Assembly: GCA_031216915.1 (NCBI GenBank)
Contig: JAUFNR010000021.1
Span: 124,001 to 188,000, forward strand
DNA from: Pictodentalium vernedei
Lineage: Eukaryota > Mollusca > Scaphopoda > Dentaliida > Dentaliidae
DNA: 64,000 nucleotides
Direction: 5' to 3'
Shown here one piece after another: positions 16,714 through 28,130 of this stretch; within the stretch, counting starts at the first letter, position 1, and each line of letters starts with the position of its first letter. The notes below the pieces were generated by a model that saw nothing but the letters and a program-made list of their open reading frames with translations, was not told where the DNA came from and did no database searches. The translations under genes and the position numbers were made by a program.

Positions 16714-17132
16714 TGTGCATTGAATTTTTTGTTGGATATGATTCGGATGGCTCTCTTTTGCAGTTTTGTGAGTGCTCTTGTGGTGGGTGAGTGCCCCCAG
16801 ACTTGGATACCGTACAGCATGTGACTGTGGATTAAAGAGTAATATAATGTTCTCAAGTATTTTTGTGGCAGAATTATTTTCACTCTATTCATGGCATAAA
16901 TAGCCCTTGAAATTTTGGAATAGAAAACCGAAAGATGGTGCCTGAAGTTGAGATTTTCATCCACAAAAATTCCTAAGAATTTGACAAATTTTTCTTCTTG
17001 ATTATTTGCGATAGGAGTTATGGTTGAGTCGTTAAGCACGATTGTCCTACTTCCAATTGAGTAACTATCACCCTGTGGATGAAAGATGATAAATTTTGTC
17101 TTACTTTCGTTGAGGACGAGTTTTTTCGCCAT
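16714..17132 (-). pseudogene. LINE-1 copy, ORF2 fragment upstream of the Polinton insertion
   Basis: Minus-strand frame beginning MAKKLVLNESKTKFIIF and running through KFLGIFVDENLNFRHH, LRTLYYSLIHSHMLYG and LQKRAIRIISNKKF up to the Polinton junction. This is the thumb and post-reverse-transcriptase region of a CR1/Jockey-like non-LTR element. The catalytic FADD/FVDD motif should lie just upstream and is absent, so the copy is 5'-truncated at about 17133-17150. It is the same family as the LINE at 24480-37456, which shows the equivalent run LKTLYYALVHSHLVYR. Confidence 0.85.
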
Positions 17133-17929
17133 ACACTACCTCAAAATAAAAATAAATAAAACAAAGAAGCTTCTAGTTACATGAGATGAAAGCGAAAAGT
17201 ATTTATGATTAGTTTGCCATCGGCTATATACTATATATGCTGCTCATTTTATATCCGTGTTCCATTCAAGTGTGATTCAATATAGGGTAAATTTACTTCC
17301 ATTCTCTCATGCAATCTTATTTCGTTTTCCATTTTCTTCGCGTTCAGCACCACGAAGTCGGCTTCCGTCTCGCTTCTAATTAAAGGTGCATATGATGCTT
17401 ACTCACGAGTGTGTGTCTTTTATGTGAAGGTAACGCATTATGCCTCAAGCTGGCTTCCCTTGTTCTTCTTTGCTCCCCTTCGTTTTACTCGCTTTCCATC
17501 TCCGTCTTCATTAGTATGCAAGGTTTAAATAATATCATGTGTCGTCGCTTGGTGGTTGGACTCCCCATGCCCACCCTTCTACGACTAGAGCTATCAACAG
17601 CTGTCTCCCCAGTTATGTGCCGAGCCGGGGCATCGGATCTTTTCACTTACAGTTACCTTGGTGTGTTGAGTTCAGTGTTATTAAATTAAATATGAACGAT
17701 CACCCATGTATCTGCTACCAGGCTCTCCGAACACTCGGAGACGAACCGCTTGGTGACATCCCTTGCCCCATTCTTCCCAATCTCTCAGATTAGCATATTA
17801 ACCCTCTCCTTTGAGTCTCCCACTAACCACATGTCCTTCATTTTCCCATCCCACTTCCCCGTTATACTCCCGGTGAATCTTATTCCTTTAGACTGGTATT
17901 TTGGGCATTCTAGAAGAACGTGTTCCAGG
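17133..17929. other. gene-free stretch
   Basis: No gene is supported. The part nearest 17930 may be the 3' body of the SINE described next. Short open frames here have no recognisable domains. Confidence 0.4.
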
Positions 17930-18149
17930 GTCTACCTAACTCCACACAAGCAGGGTAGGCAATGGTTGAAGACAAGTGCACCATCGACGCGCAGTACGCC
18001 TTAGTACACAACGCCACCGTGCCCCCACATGGGCAATAGGGGTGAAGTGTCTTGCCCAAAGACACAAAGCGGTTGCCGCAGGTGGCATTCGAACCGAGGA
18101 CCCCTCGGACTGCAGCCTGCGCCTCTACCTACTGAGCCACCGCGCCCCC
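17930..18149 (-). mobile_element. tRNA-derived SINE (head and conserved body)
   Basis: Read on the minus strand from 18149 it begins GGGGCGCGGTGGCTCAGTAG, containing a tRNA A box. It has the B box GGTTCGAATGCC at 18095-18084 and then the body sequence GGGCAAGACACTTCACCCC (18057-18039), seen in many metazoan SINEs. Spacing of A and B boxes fits an internal RNA polymerase III promoter. The 3' end is not resolved and could extend below 17930. Confidence 0.7.
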
Positions 18150-18863
18150 ATTCTTGTTTGGTCTTCGGCTAAATCTTAGAGAGCACAACATTAAAAACCT
18201 ATTTTTTTCAAAATATACCCTGACAAATAAACTGCTATGAATACTGAAATGGACATTCCGAGTATCATTATTTTGGAGGTACAAAATTACTTTTTTTAAG
18301 TGTTCGGAATGGTTTGGGATTCGAAATCTGTATCTGTATAATACATCCAAGTTGCCAATTTTAGGCTTTAACAAGACTTACAGGATGGGTATAGGAGGGC
18401 GAAACTTAAAAAAAAAACACTCTGGTACCAAATTGTTTGGGGTAATGGGTAAGAAATTACATACACCAAATGACATCCTCTGTATATTTTTTTATTCAAA
18501 TTTACAAAATAACTACGGTCGCATTTTAGGTAGCACGTATTTCATATTAAAGTCAACTCACGACCATCTGCGAATGAGGATAGATGTCTGGTTTTTGTGT
18601 TATCGATGAGTCCAGTTCCACATCCATATTAATTTTGCAATAGCCAATAGGTATTGAGCTTATAAAACTGTGTTCGGTTATTAAATTTAAAAGCAAACTG
18701 TTGATTGGTCAAATATGTTTGATTGAAGTTATCCCAGACTACAATGGCTGTGTATGGCAGCTGACAGAGGTCAGCAAACTGAAAACAAGTGTACATCATA
18801 ACCATTTTTAGAAACTTGAATGTCTTGAATTGCAGCATCGACAAAATGGATTGACAATTTAAA
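18150..18863 (+). promoter_or_regulatory. region upstream of the host exon, promoter not resolved
   Basis: AT-rich with no clear TATA box at a useful distance. The ATG at 18864 has an A at -3 (TTTAAAATGTC). I cannot point to a defined promoter. Confidence 0.25.
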
Positions 18864-19522
18864 ATGTCTCATTCTCAACAGGACAGTTACCAGTGGCTTT
18901 CAGTATGTGAAGACACTTTGTTTTTACACGATGGTTTATTGAGAGTGACGGATCTTGTAGAACTGCCAAAAGATGTAAACAATGTCCAGGAAGGTGAACA
19001 CGAAGTAGTATCTTTCGACTCAAAAAATCCAACCGAACTTTGCGAGAGATTGAGGAAAATATGCGGAACTCAGAACAATGCTTACTCGAGACTTTTAGAG
19101 TATAGACTGAATGCACTTCGTGGTTACTGGAATGCGCAGAGGCAGATTTCATTGGAAGAACAGAATGAGAGAGAATCGACAACCTATGATGAAACGATAT
19201 CATTGCTAAAAAAACAAGGATTATGGAAGGAACCCGAACAAGCATCGTTTTCTACACGCATCAGTCTGTTGTTGGTGTTGCCCTTACTGCAATCACAGAG
19301 CAAAACAGATCCCTCGCTCTGTGGACTGACAGCATCTTTACTTCTCAATTGTCTTCAAGAATGTGCACCTTTAAGCCTTTCTAAAGAACCTGGTGATTGT
19401 TTAAGAGGATTGGAGAGTTTACTGTGTAATTGGCTGGGTGAAAATGACTCTTCCCAAATAGTAACTGATCCAACACAACGCAATAATGCTGCATCAGCAC
19501 TAGTTGCATTGGCCTGTGCCAG
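18864..19522 (+). CDS. probable first coding exon of a host gene, giant HECT-ligase-like N-terminus
   Basis: The ATG at 18864 opens 219 codons that end precisely at a consensus splice donor, CCAG|GTAAATA (19522/19523). The protein starts MSHSQQDSYQWLSVCEDTLF. It contains helical blocks typical of a large scaffold: LLEYRLNALRGYWNAQ, then STRISLLLVLPLLQSQSK, LSLSKEPGDCLRGLESLL and SALVALACAR. The order (a leucine-rich helix pair, PLSL(S/A)(K/N)E, then a small-residue helix just before the break) resembles the N-terminal region of HERC1 and HECTD4 type E3 ubiquitin ligases. I favour HECTD4 but cannot confirm it without a search. It differs from its surroundings in lacking stops and in codon-like composition. 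No further exon is recognised in the window, so the first intron is long or the gene continues outside. Confidence 0.6.
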
Positions 19523-22500
19523 GTAAATATAGAGAGAAATGTGTCAATTTGTAACCAATGCAAACCATATTTGTAATTAGAGCTTCCACGACAATGCTAC
19601 CTCTACCATGGAACCGGTCAGAAGGTCACACAACCAAAACATCACATTTCAAAATGGTCAAAACGTCACATACTTTTTAGTCAAAATGTCACATAGCAGA
19701 CCTGTCATTTTGATGAGGGTAATCGCCTCGGCTCGCAGTGACCCGCCTGAACTTAAATTTCTGTGTGCGGTAATCATCCGCCCGACACTTAGTTCGGTGG
19801 CCGAAAGAGGGGTCATATCACTTACAGTACGTGCCAAGTGTATTACGTCTCAAACACCCAATGTGGTGGTCGTTTTTTAAAAAATCACCGGCAGACACCG
19901 TGTCACATGGTGTAATTGTGAATGAACAAATCACTGTGTCCATACCGTGTTCAAGGGTGAAAAAGATTAGTGACTTTTTCTTTTACACTGGAAGTCTCGA
20001 TTACCAATAAAACAATGTACTCCCGTAACTCTTTTGAAGTGCCGCCGAAGATAAAATAAACTTAAAATTAAAAGACACGTGGATATTGTTTCTGACACCC
20101 TTCCCTCCACCGACAGACGCCGTTGTCGCCCATTTGCAAACGTCGTGGGAAACGCAAGTAAACTAGATTTCTGATCATATTGTAGGTTTCAGAAATCGGC
20201 TTTTGAGCGAGTTTGTGGGCCGGTTGAGTCTCATCAGCATTTAAAAAAACTTTAAAAGATTTTAAAAAAGTGATATTATTCAACCTCTAATGTGTGATCA
20301 GAATGAAAATACTCAGACTGAGGCAGTATAGGCAGCAATCTAACATGCAAGTGAAATTGGAAATAAAAATAAAAAATATCGTGACTGACACAATGTTGAC
20401 ATTTGATGTTGCGTGGATCTGAAAAGTTCCAATTTATCGAATGTTGGGCGACATTAAAGTTAACTTTACAGACGAAATGGAAACACAAGAACAAGGGTTA
20501 GATCCATAACCGTAATTCCAAAGAAAACACAGAGTAGGCTACATGTACTTAAAGGAACCAAATTTACCCCCCCCCCCCCCCCAACCCCCCCTTTTCAAAT
20601 CGACAAAAGTAAAAAATTTGAAACAAGTGTGTGGAGATGTAAATGGATGTGAACAGATCAACACTTGCACAAGAATAGACCTGGTCTGTGCATGTAAATC
20701 CTCAGCGCATCAAACTGAGAACGAAAATTATTAAGCCTACAGTCTTAACTCCATCCGTCTTTTATTTTATGGAAATATAGCCTTTGGTATCTTGCGTTTG
20801 TGGCAGTAAAATTGACGAGCACTTTTACTCAGAAATCCCCCCACCCCACATTTGGGTGTCGATAGAAATATTACTGTTAATTGGTAAAGTTATTATAAAA
20901 AATAAAAAGGCAGCCATGTCCATCAGTGATATCCAAATTACTTCAAACAGAAGTTATTTTACCCAACATCAGAAATCAGTCAAAAGCCAGTTTCACGGTT
21001 GGGAGTTCTCTCACCACAAAGTCGGCTGTTTGGGGTGATTCGATATTCTGATCGGACATGCATTTCTGAGTTAAATGGTTAAAGAAATGCGCATTTGAAT
21101 GAAAGAAAAACAGTGATCGTATGTTTTGACTATTTATTCATCAATATCATATGAAACATCACACCAGAAAGTGTGTTTTTTTAAATACGAGGACATTATT
21201 TTTTCACAACTTCCAGTGCTTTCCTTATGGAAAATGTTGCGAGAGCAATAATATGAGCTTGTGAAATCACTTGCGAGCTCAACTTGAGCCTGCCAACCAT
21301 GTTGTCCAACATCAAAACAATTTGTATTTATTTAGTGGTGTTTAATGTCACCTATTTATGCACAATAGCTGAGCTTGACACAACAGGACATAAAGTCAAG
21401 TTTAGTCAATCGTTTATCCCCATGTTGCCCATTTTAGAGGACTACCACCCCAAGAATCAGTGACTGGGTAGTAAAGCAGAACTTGTTTACCATAGTAAAG
21501 AAAGCACTACCTCATTTTCCGGGGTTCCCACAGGAAAATCTTCCAAGGCAATGTATATCCCCGTGAATCGTGAATAGATAGGGTTAACAGTCAGTCAGAA
21601 CCCAGCAGGAGTATCAGACCTGGTGGATGGTTTGGGTGAAATAAAGTTTAATTCGGGACGATTCGGTCTGGGGACAATTTGTTTCATGACATCAGTCAGC
21701 AGACGTCTCTGACGGTACCTGGGGGACGGTTTGGATAAAATACAGGTTATCCGACAGGATTTCAGGTGTGAACGGAACCTAACAATCGATATCGTGATTT
21801 ATAAGAAGCACCGACCTCGCTGCTAATGAAATTAGTTCCCTTGATGTGCAACATCATCACTGAATGATTATTGTCAAATACAATACCGACCTCGGAGAGA
21901 ACACGGTCAAGGTAAAAAACAACACAAATGAAAACCATCGCCCCGAAATAATCACACTGTAAAACCCATTGCCTTCGGAAAAAAAGCAAACGTAGGGTAA
22001 ATTATTAGCGCTAAACACGATGCACGCATTGTTTTCCAAAATCAAAGGTCTGTCGAATGAGAAGCTTGGAGTAAAACACAATTCATTCAGAACGAAGATC
22101 GAGCGAATACAGTTGTACAGTTCGAGCCAAAAATTGACGGGCGCTATTTTTAGCGCTTGTTCATTGGAAAATGCGAACGCTTACGGGCGCAAGCGCATAT
22201 GCGCCCGCTATATGGGAAGGACTGCAACTTACAAACAGCACGTGCATGAGAAGTCTGCCATTTTATCGTCTGAATGCTTTTCGCTCCACTCAGTTCGCCC
22301 CGTCGGATTAAATTAAAGTAATATAACTTAGTATTTTAGTCTCCTGGCTTTGAAATCAACCAATACTTATCCCTTGTCTAATCCCAGCCACTCAGTGTGT
22401 ACTATTGGCAAATTTTGGATAACAGCCTTGCTTTGAAAACACAGACAGATGAAATTTAGAATCGGGTTTTTTTCTTCAACACGAGAAATAGTTCATTGAA

Positions 22501-24479
22501 TTCGGACAGCTGATAATTTTGACACTTATTCCCAATTAATCGACTATGTATAGAGAAGTCACACCTCAACATCCTTATAGAGTTAGAACATATAACTATA
22601 ATAAATAATTCTAGTAGTTTGTTCAGCAATTAAAACCAGTGGCAATAATCTCTTTTAATTAGACTGTCACCACAATAGCATTAATGATCAGAAGTTTAAT
22701 CAAACAGCTACCGATTATTGTATAAACCTTATGTTATTCTTAATAGCCTAATAAGCCTATTGATATGGACGGTTTAGTTCGAATTTTGCTTCAAAACAGA
22801 ACCGCTTGACAATAAGACTCTGGCATCCAAAAACGTTTGAGATGAAGGAAGAAAGATGAACTTATATCAGAACCGTGAAAACCCGTTTAATTAGAACCAT
22901 GGAATACATATAGCTCGTTTATGATGGGTGGGGTTGTGTCATTTGTTTTCCCAAGAACCATAGGCATACGAGGCCGGGACGACTACAGCCCTCCGTTGCC
23001 GGAGAATTGATGTGGCGGGAGGGGGGACGGGGCAGGGGGCATTGCACAGTGATGACCAATATAGAATATTGGAGGGATAGGAATAACCCATTACGTCCAG
23101 CCATTACGAAGCGACTCACAATGGGACCACCTCATATAAAAGAATTTGCTTGTACACTTATTTGTTATCAAGAGATGTCCAGCAACCTGGCAGCTCATAG
23201 ATAGCCTACCATATGGCCTGTTATCTGAAAATTTGCTTGATGGTTCAACAAGCTTTTTGTCAAATCCCTCATTGTGGGGGGAGGGGGGGCTTGTGTCAAA
23301 ATCGGAAAGTGGTCGGAAAATTGACCATGGCGAATGGAGAGTGGGGTTGGTGAACAAATTAATGGCGCCGATAGGGTAAGGTTTCCACCAATGAATATAA
23401 TTTCTTCCCCCCCCCCCCCCTCCCTTTCCCCACCAGCAGCACTCGATTGCAGAAAACCTAGCTAGATGCCCTTGACACAAGGTACAGACTAAGAATCTTA
23501 GTCGGGGTGAAATTTATTTATGGGGATTGGGGGGGGGGGGGGGGGTTGGCCTACGCACAAAAGTTTAAATTGGCCTACAGACGAGATCATTTTTCTGAGC
23601 CACTTTAAATAGGGCCTATTGATTTTACTTGACATTTTATGTTTAGACAAAGAGTTATTATTATTTAGGATCTAGACATGGAAGTGTTCATTCACATGAA
23701 GGGTCTACCATAAAATGGCGAAAAGAAAGACAGTGGCGCAAATAGGGACACTCACAGTTCGCCGAGGGAACGGCACCGTGGTACCTACTCATCTCAACTC
23801 GCCAGTCGTTTGTTTCTGTTTCTGCCCTGTAACGGCTACAGATTGTTGGGATTTAAACAGAAAAAAATCTCCACGGTGCACCTTTCCCCTCGCACCGCCT
23901 GAATCACATTTTAAAACTGCAGTTGAGATAAGAGTCGAACCCAGAGTCCAGCTTGATTTAATAAATAAATTTTCGGTGGGTAAACTTACCAACTGCATAA
24001 ATAATATTTAGGTAGGCTAGTCTGGGTTAGACAAACAGAATGTGTACACAGTTTTTGTACCAGGGAAAGAAAACATCGACTCTGGGTTAGTGCTTTGTTT
24101 TGAAGCATTTTCAATTTATTTTTTCTTCATGTGACAAAATATCGAGAGAAAATAACCATGTGTGAATTATTTTGTGAATTGCGAGTTGACAGAAGCACAC
24201 ACTCAAAGTGTCACGGTTGAACACCGGGTCACAACAATACCCATGTATAACTCCTTTATTTTCTCAAATTTAATTAACTACTGTTTTGACGGAACAAAAA
24301 TTTGATCTTCACAATCCTTTTCATGCCACACCACGGTGTCCAAAAATCATCACCGTGTGACACCGGCTGAAAAATGTGATTTTCACTCGTCACGGGGGTG
24401 GGTGATCGAGACGTAATACACTTGGCACGTACTATATGTCAGGTGAGGCCAAAAAAAATATATTACGCCCCGCTTATAA
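19523..24479 (+). other. intron-like, gene-free stretch with low-complexity runs
   Basis: No exon or transposon ORF is recognised. It contains poly-C at 20569-20582, poly-C and poly-G runs near 23410 and 23530, and a perfect 26-bp inverted repeat listed separately. It is plausibly the first intron of the exon at 18864-19522. Confidence 0.35.
19826..24433. repeat. perfect 26-bp inverted repeat pair, 4.6 kb apart
   Basis: 19826-19851 (starting AGTACGTGCCAAGTGTATTA) is the exact reverse complement of 24408-24433, with weaker similarity extending inward (CACCC, then ACACCGTGTCAC-like sequence). These may be the ends of a decayed element or two inverted copies of a short repeat. No convincing target duplication flanks them. 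Confidence 0.4.
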
Positions 24480-24962
24480 AATGTATGAGACCCGATGATG
24501 ATGGCCGGGGAGGAGTTGGGCTATGCATTAAAGAAGGAATAACATATAAAGTCAGAAGAGACATCTCAGTCTTCATTCCTCATGTTTTCGAATCCCTATT
24601 TACAGAAATAAAAGATAAACATATCTTCAGAATTATTGGCATCATATATCGACCCAACACCCCATCTAAAGCCGACATCAACCTCTTCTTATCAAATTTA
24701 ACTGAAATAATGGATGTTTTGAATTCCGAAAATAAAAAAGTTTATATTATGAGAGACTGACCTTTTGGCATCCACACACTCCAAGACAGAAGAATTTATT
24801 GATCTCCTGTTTAGCCATTTTTTACCTTATATTACAAAGCCGACGAGAGTTTCTAGACATTCTGCTAGCCTGATAGACCATATCTTTACTAACAATACTT
24901 CACAAACAGCACTACCGGGAATAATTTTATCGGATGTATCCAACCAGTTTGGGTTTTTTTTT
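24480..24962 (+). pseudogene. LINE-2 copy, endonuclease fragment
   Basis: Plus-strand fragments encode the apurinic-type endonuclease of a CR1/Jockey-like LINE: GRGGVGLCIKEGITYKV, FRIIGIIYRPNTPSKADINLF, then, after a break at about 24760, HSKTEEFIDLLFSHFLPYITKPTR and SASLIDHIFTNN. The GDFN-type catalytic segment is lost at the break. The copy is 5'-truncated near 24480 and opened at 24963 by a Helentron-like insertion. The ORF resumes at 27298. Confidence 0.75.
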
Positions 24963-27297
24963 TATGTGCACCCATACTATGTATGGTACACATAATGCCG
25001 GCATCCGGGGTGACCATCCGTCGTTCGTCCATCCTTTGTCCGTCCATCTGTCCCTCTGTCTGTCAGTCCGGCTTCCGTATCCATTTCTTTGGCATTCGAT
25101 AACTTGAAAAATATTGCTTGGATTGTCAAGTTACTTTATATTTGTGTTGAGGTTACTGATGTGCCGAGCTGTATAGTTTTTGGTGTAAATCTGATAATTT
25201 GATCCTGAGATATTAACCGCTTACCTTCAAATTGAAAATTCCTCCAATCTCTTTGGCATTCGATAACTTGAAAAGTATTCCTTGGATTGTGTAGTTACTT
25301 TATATTTGTGTTCAGGTTACTGATGTGCTGAGCTGTATAGTTTTTGGTGTAAATCTGTTATTTTGATCCTGAGATATTAACCCTTTATTCTTCAAATTGG
25401 AAATTTCTCCAATCCCTTTGGCATTCGATAACTTGAAAAATATTGCTTGGATTGTCAAGTTACTTTATATTTGTGTTGAGGTTACTGATGTGCCAAGCTG
25501 TATAGTTTTTGGTGTAAATCTGATAATTTAATCTTGATATATTAACCCTTTATCCTTCAAATTGAAAATTCCTCCAATCCCTTTGGCATTCGATAACTTG
25601 AAAAATATTGCTTGGATTGTCAAGTTACTTTATATTTGTGTTGAAGTTACTGATGTGCCGAGCTGTATAATTTTTGGTGTAAATCGGATAATTTGATCCT
25701 GAGATGTTAACCCTTTATCCTTCAAATTGAAAATTCCTCCAATCCCTTTGGCATTCGATAACTTGAAAAATATTGCTTGGATTGTCTAGTTACTTTAAAT
25801 TTGTGTTCAGGTTACTGATATGCCGAGCTGTCTAGTTTTTAGTGTAAATCTGATGATTTGATCCCGAGATATTAACCCTTTATCCTTCAAATTAAAAATT
25901 TCTCCAATCCCTTTGGCATTCGATAACTTGAAAAATATTGCTTGGATTGTCAGGTTACTTTATATTTGTGTTCAGGTTACTGATGTGCCAAGCTGTATAG
26001 TTTTTGGTGTAAATTGGATAATTTGATCCTGAGATATTAACCCTTTATCCTTCAAATTGAAAATTCCTCCAATCCCTTTGGCATTCGATAACTTGAAAAA
26101 TATTGCTTGGATTGTCAAGTTACTTTATTTTTGTGTTCAGGTTACTGATGTGCCGAGCTGTATAGCTTTTAGTGTAAATCTGATGATTTGATCCCCAGAT
26201 ATTAACCCTTTATCCTTCAAATTGAAAATTTCTCCAATCCCTTTGGCATTTGATAACTTGAAAAATATTACTTGGATTGTCAAGTTACTTTATATTTGTG
26301 TTCAGGTTACTGATGTGCCGTGCTGTATAGTTTTTGGTGTAAATCTTATTTTGATCCTGAGATATTAACCCTTTATCCTTCAAATTGAAAGTTCCTCCAA
26401 TCCCTTTGGCATTCGATAACTTGAAAAATATTGCTTGGATTGTCAAGTTACTTTACATTTGTGTTCAGGTTACTGATGTGCCGAGCTGTATAGTTTTTGG
26501 TGTAAATCTGATGATTTGATCCCGAGATATTAACCCTTTATTCTTCAAATTGAAAATTTCTCCAATCCCTTTGGCAGTCGATAACTTGAAAAATATTGCT
26601 TGGATTGTCAAGTTACTTTATATTTGTGTTCAGGTTACTGATGTGCCGAGCTGTATAGTTTTTGATGTAAATCTGTTATTTTGATCCTGAGATATTAACC
26701 CTTTATCCTTCAAATTGAAAATTCCTCCAATCCCTTTGGCATTCGATAACTTGAAAAATATTGCTTGGATTGTCAAGTTTAAATCGGTTATTTTAATCCT
26801 GAGATATTAACCCTTTATCCTTCAAATTGAAAATTCTTACAATCCCTTTGGCATTTGATAACTTGAAAAATATTGCTTGGATTGTCAAGTTACTTTATAA
26901 TTGTGTTCAGATTACTCATGTGCTGAGCTGTATAGTTTTTGGTGTTAATCTGATAATTTGATCCGGAGATATTAACCCTTTATCCTTCAAATTGAAAATT
27001 CCTCCAATCCCTTTGGCAGGAGATAACTCAAAAAATATCAATCCGATTGTCATGTTACTTTATATATTTATTCAGGTTACTGATGTGCTGTGCTGTATAG
27101 TTTTTTATGTAAATCTGATAATTTGATCCGGAGATATTAACCCTTTATCCATCAAATTAGACACTCCTCCAATCCATTTCTATATGTACCCATACCTTGT
27201 ATGGTGTACATAATGTTGGCATCTGTGGTGGCCCTCCGTCATACAGCTTTCTACTAGTTGCGCGTATGGGTACACATCTGACGATTTCATCGGCCTA
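24963..27297. mobile_element. Helentron-like (HINE) element with 165-bp tandem repeats, copy 1
   Basis: Inserted in the LINE-2 endonuclease region. It starts ATGTGCACCCATAC (24964-24977), followed by a hairpin with ATGTATGGTACACAT and a CCGTC/GTCC-rich stretch. The centre has about 12 copies of a 164-166 bp unit keyed by CTTTGGCATTCGATAACTTG. Near the right end are the inverted subterminal repeat GTATGGGTACACAT (27264-27277), a small hairpin (CGATTTCATCG) and the terminus GGCCTA before a T run. It has no coding capacity. Subterminal repeats, a 3' hairpin and central tandem repeats are features of Helentron-derived and bivalve pearl-type elements. Confidence 0.6.
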
Positions 27298-27579
27298 TTT
27301 TTACATTGAAGTTACACCCAAAACATGTAATGTACCACGGTTTACTGTGAAACAAATTATTAATGCAGAAAGAATCACCGAATTCAAAACACTTCTCTCA
27401 GAGAGTGATTTTAACCCGGTTATGGAGTCGAATTGTCCCAACAAGTCATACGAAACCTTTCTTATCATCTATATGAAAGCCTACGATAAAGCTTTTCCGT
27501 ACAAACATGTTCGTCAGAATAATAAATTTATTAAGAAGCAGCCTTGGATGACAAGGGGTCTTATCATATCTTCTATCAA
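27298..27579 (+). pseudogene. LINE-2 copy, inter-domain fragment
   Basis: Continues the LINE-2 ORF: YIEVTPKTCNVPRF through FLIIYMKAYDKAFPYK to KKQPWMTRGLIISSI. This block lies between endonuclease and reverse transcriptase in CR1/Jockey-like LINEs. It is interrupted at 27580 by the 7.1-kb element and resumes at 34678. Confidence 0.75.
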
Positions 27580-27978
27580 GGGCGCAAGGCACCTCCCCCC
27601 CCTAACAATTTCCCCCCTCACTTCCTCCCCAAATTGGTCATTTCCCCCCCCCCCCCCAAAAAACCCCAGTCCCCCCCCCCCCCCCCCCCAAAGTAGTCAT
27701 TTCCCCCCCAAAGAAAAAAATACAATTTCCAGTCTTTTATTCTCTTCAAAACAAGCTCAACATATAAAATAAACATCATAAAATGTAACACACTCACAAA
27801 AAAATAAAAAAATAATACTCAGTAGAGGTGGGGTATGAATAAGAAGGGGAGGGCAGACTACTTTGATTTTTCAACTAAAATTACAGTAGACCTACACTGA
27901 AAAAAAAATGTTAAAAAAAGGAGAGGACTGAAAAAAAATGTTAAAAAAAAGTTGGAGGGGGTAAAAACCAAAAAATTA

Positions 27979-28096
27979 GATTTGTTTGTTTATTCATCTT
28001 ATTGATATTTTAAACAGCCATTTAATTTGGGACTTCGTCAGTCCCAAATTAAATGGCTGTTTAAAATTCCAATTAGATGAACAAGCAAACAAATCC
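27979..28096. repeat. long hairpin, copy 1
   Basis: Perfect 25-bp arms (28009-28033 and 28041-28065, including GCCATTTAATTTGGGAC) flank a 7-base loop, with imperfect outer arms rich in TTTG. A second copy lies at 34252-34366 in the other end of the 7.1-kb element. Confidence 0.8.
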
Positions 28097-28130
28097 TATT
28101 TTTTTTTGTTTTGGCATTTTTAGTGGCGAA

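Noticed and set aside
23091..23480. 129-codon minus-strand open frame with poly-Gly
   Set aside because: It runs across poly-C/poly-G tracts and has no recognisable domain or splice context.
24963..27297. CRISPR-like impression from regularly spaced identical repeats
   Set aside because: The repeats are contiguous units of about 165 bp, not short repeats with unique spacers, and lie inside a eukaryotic transposon.
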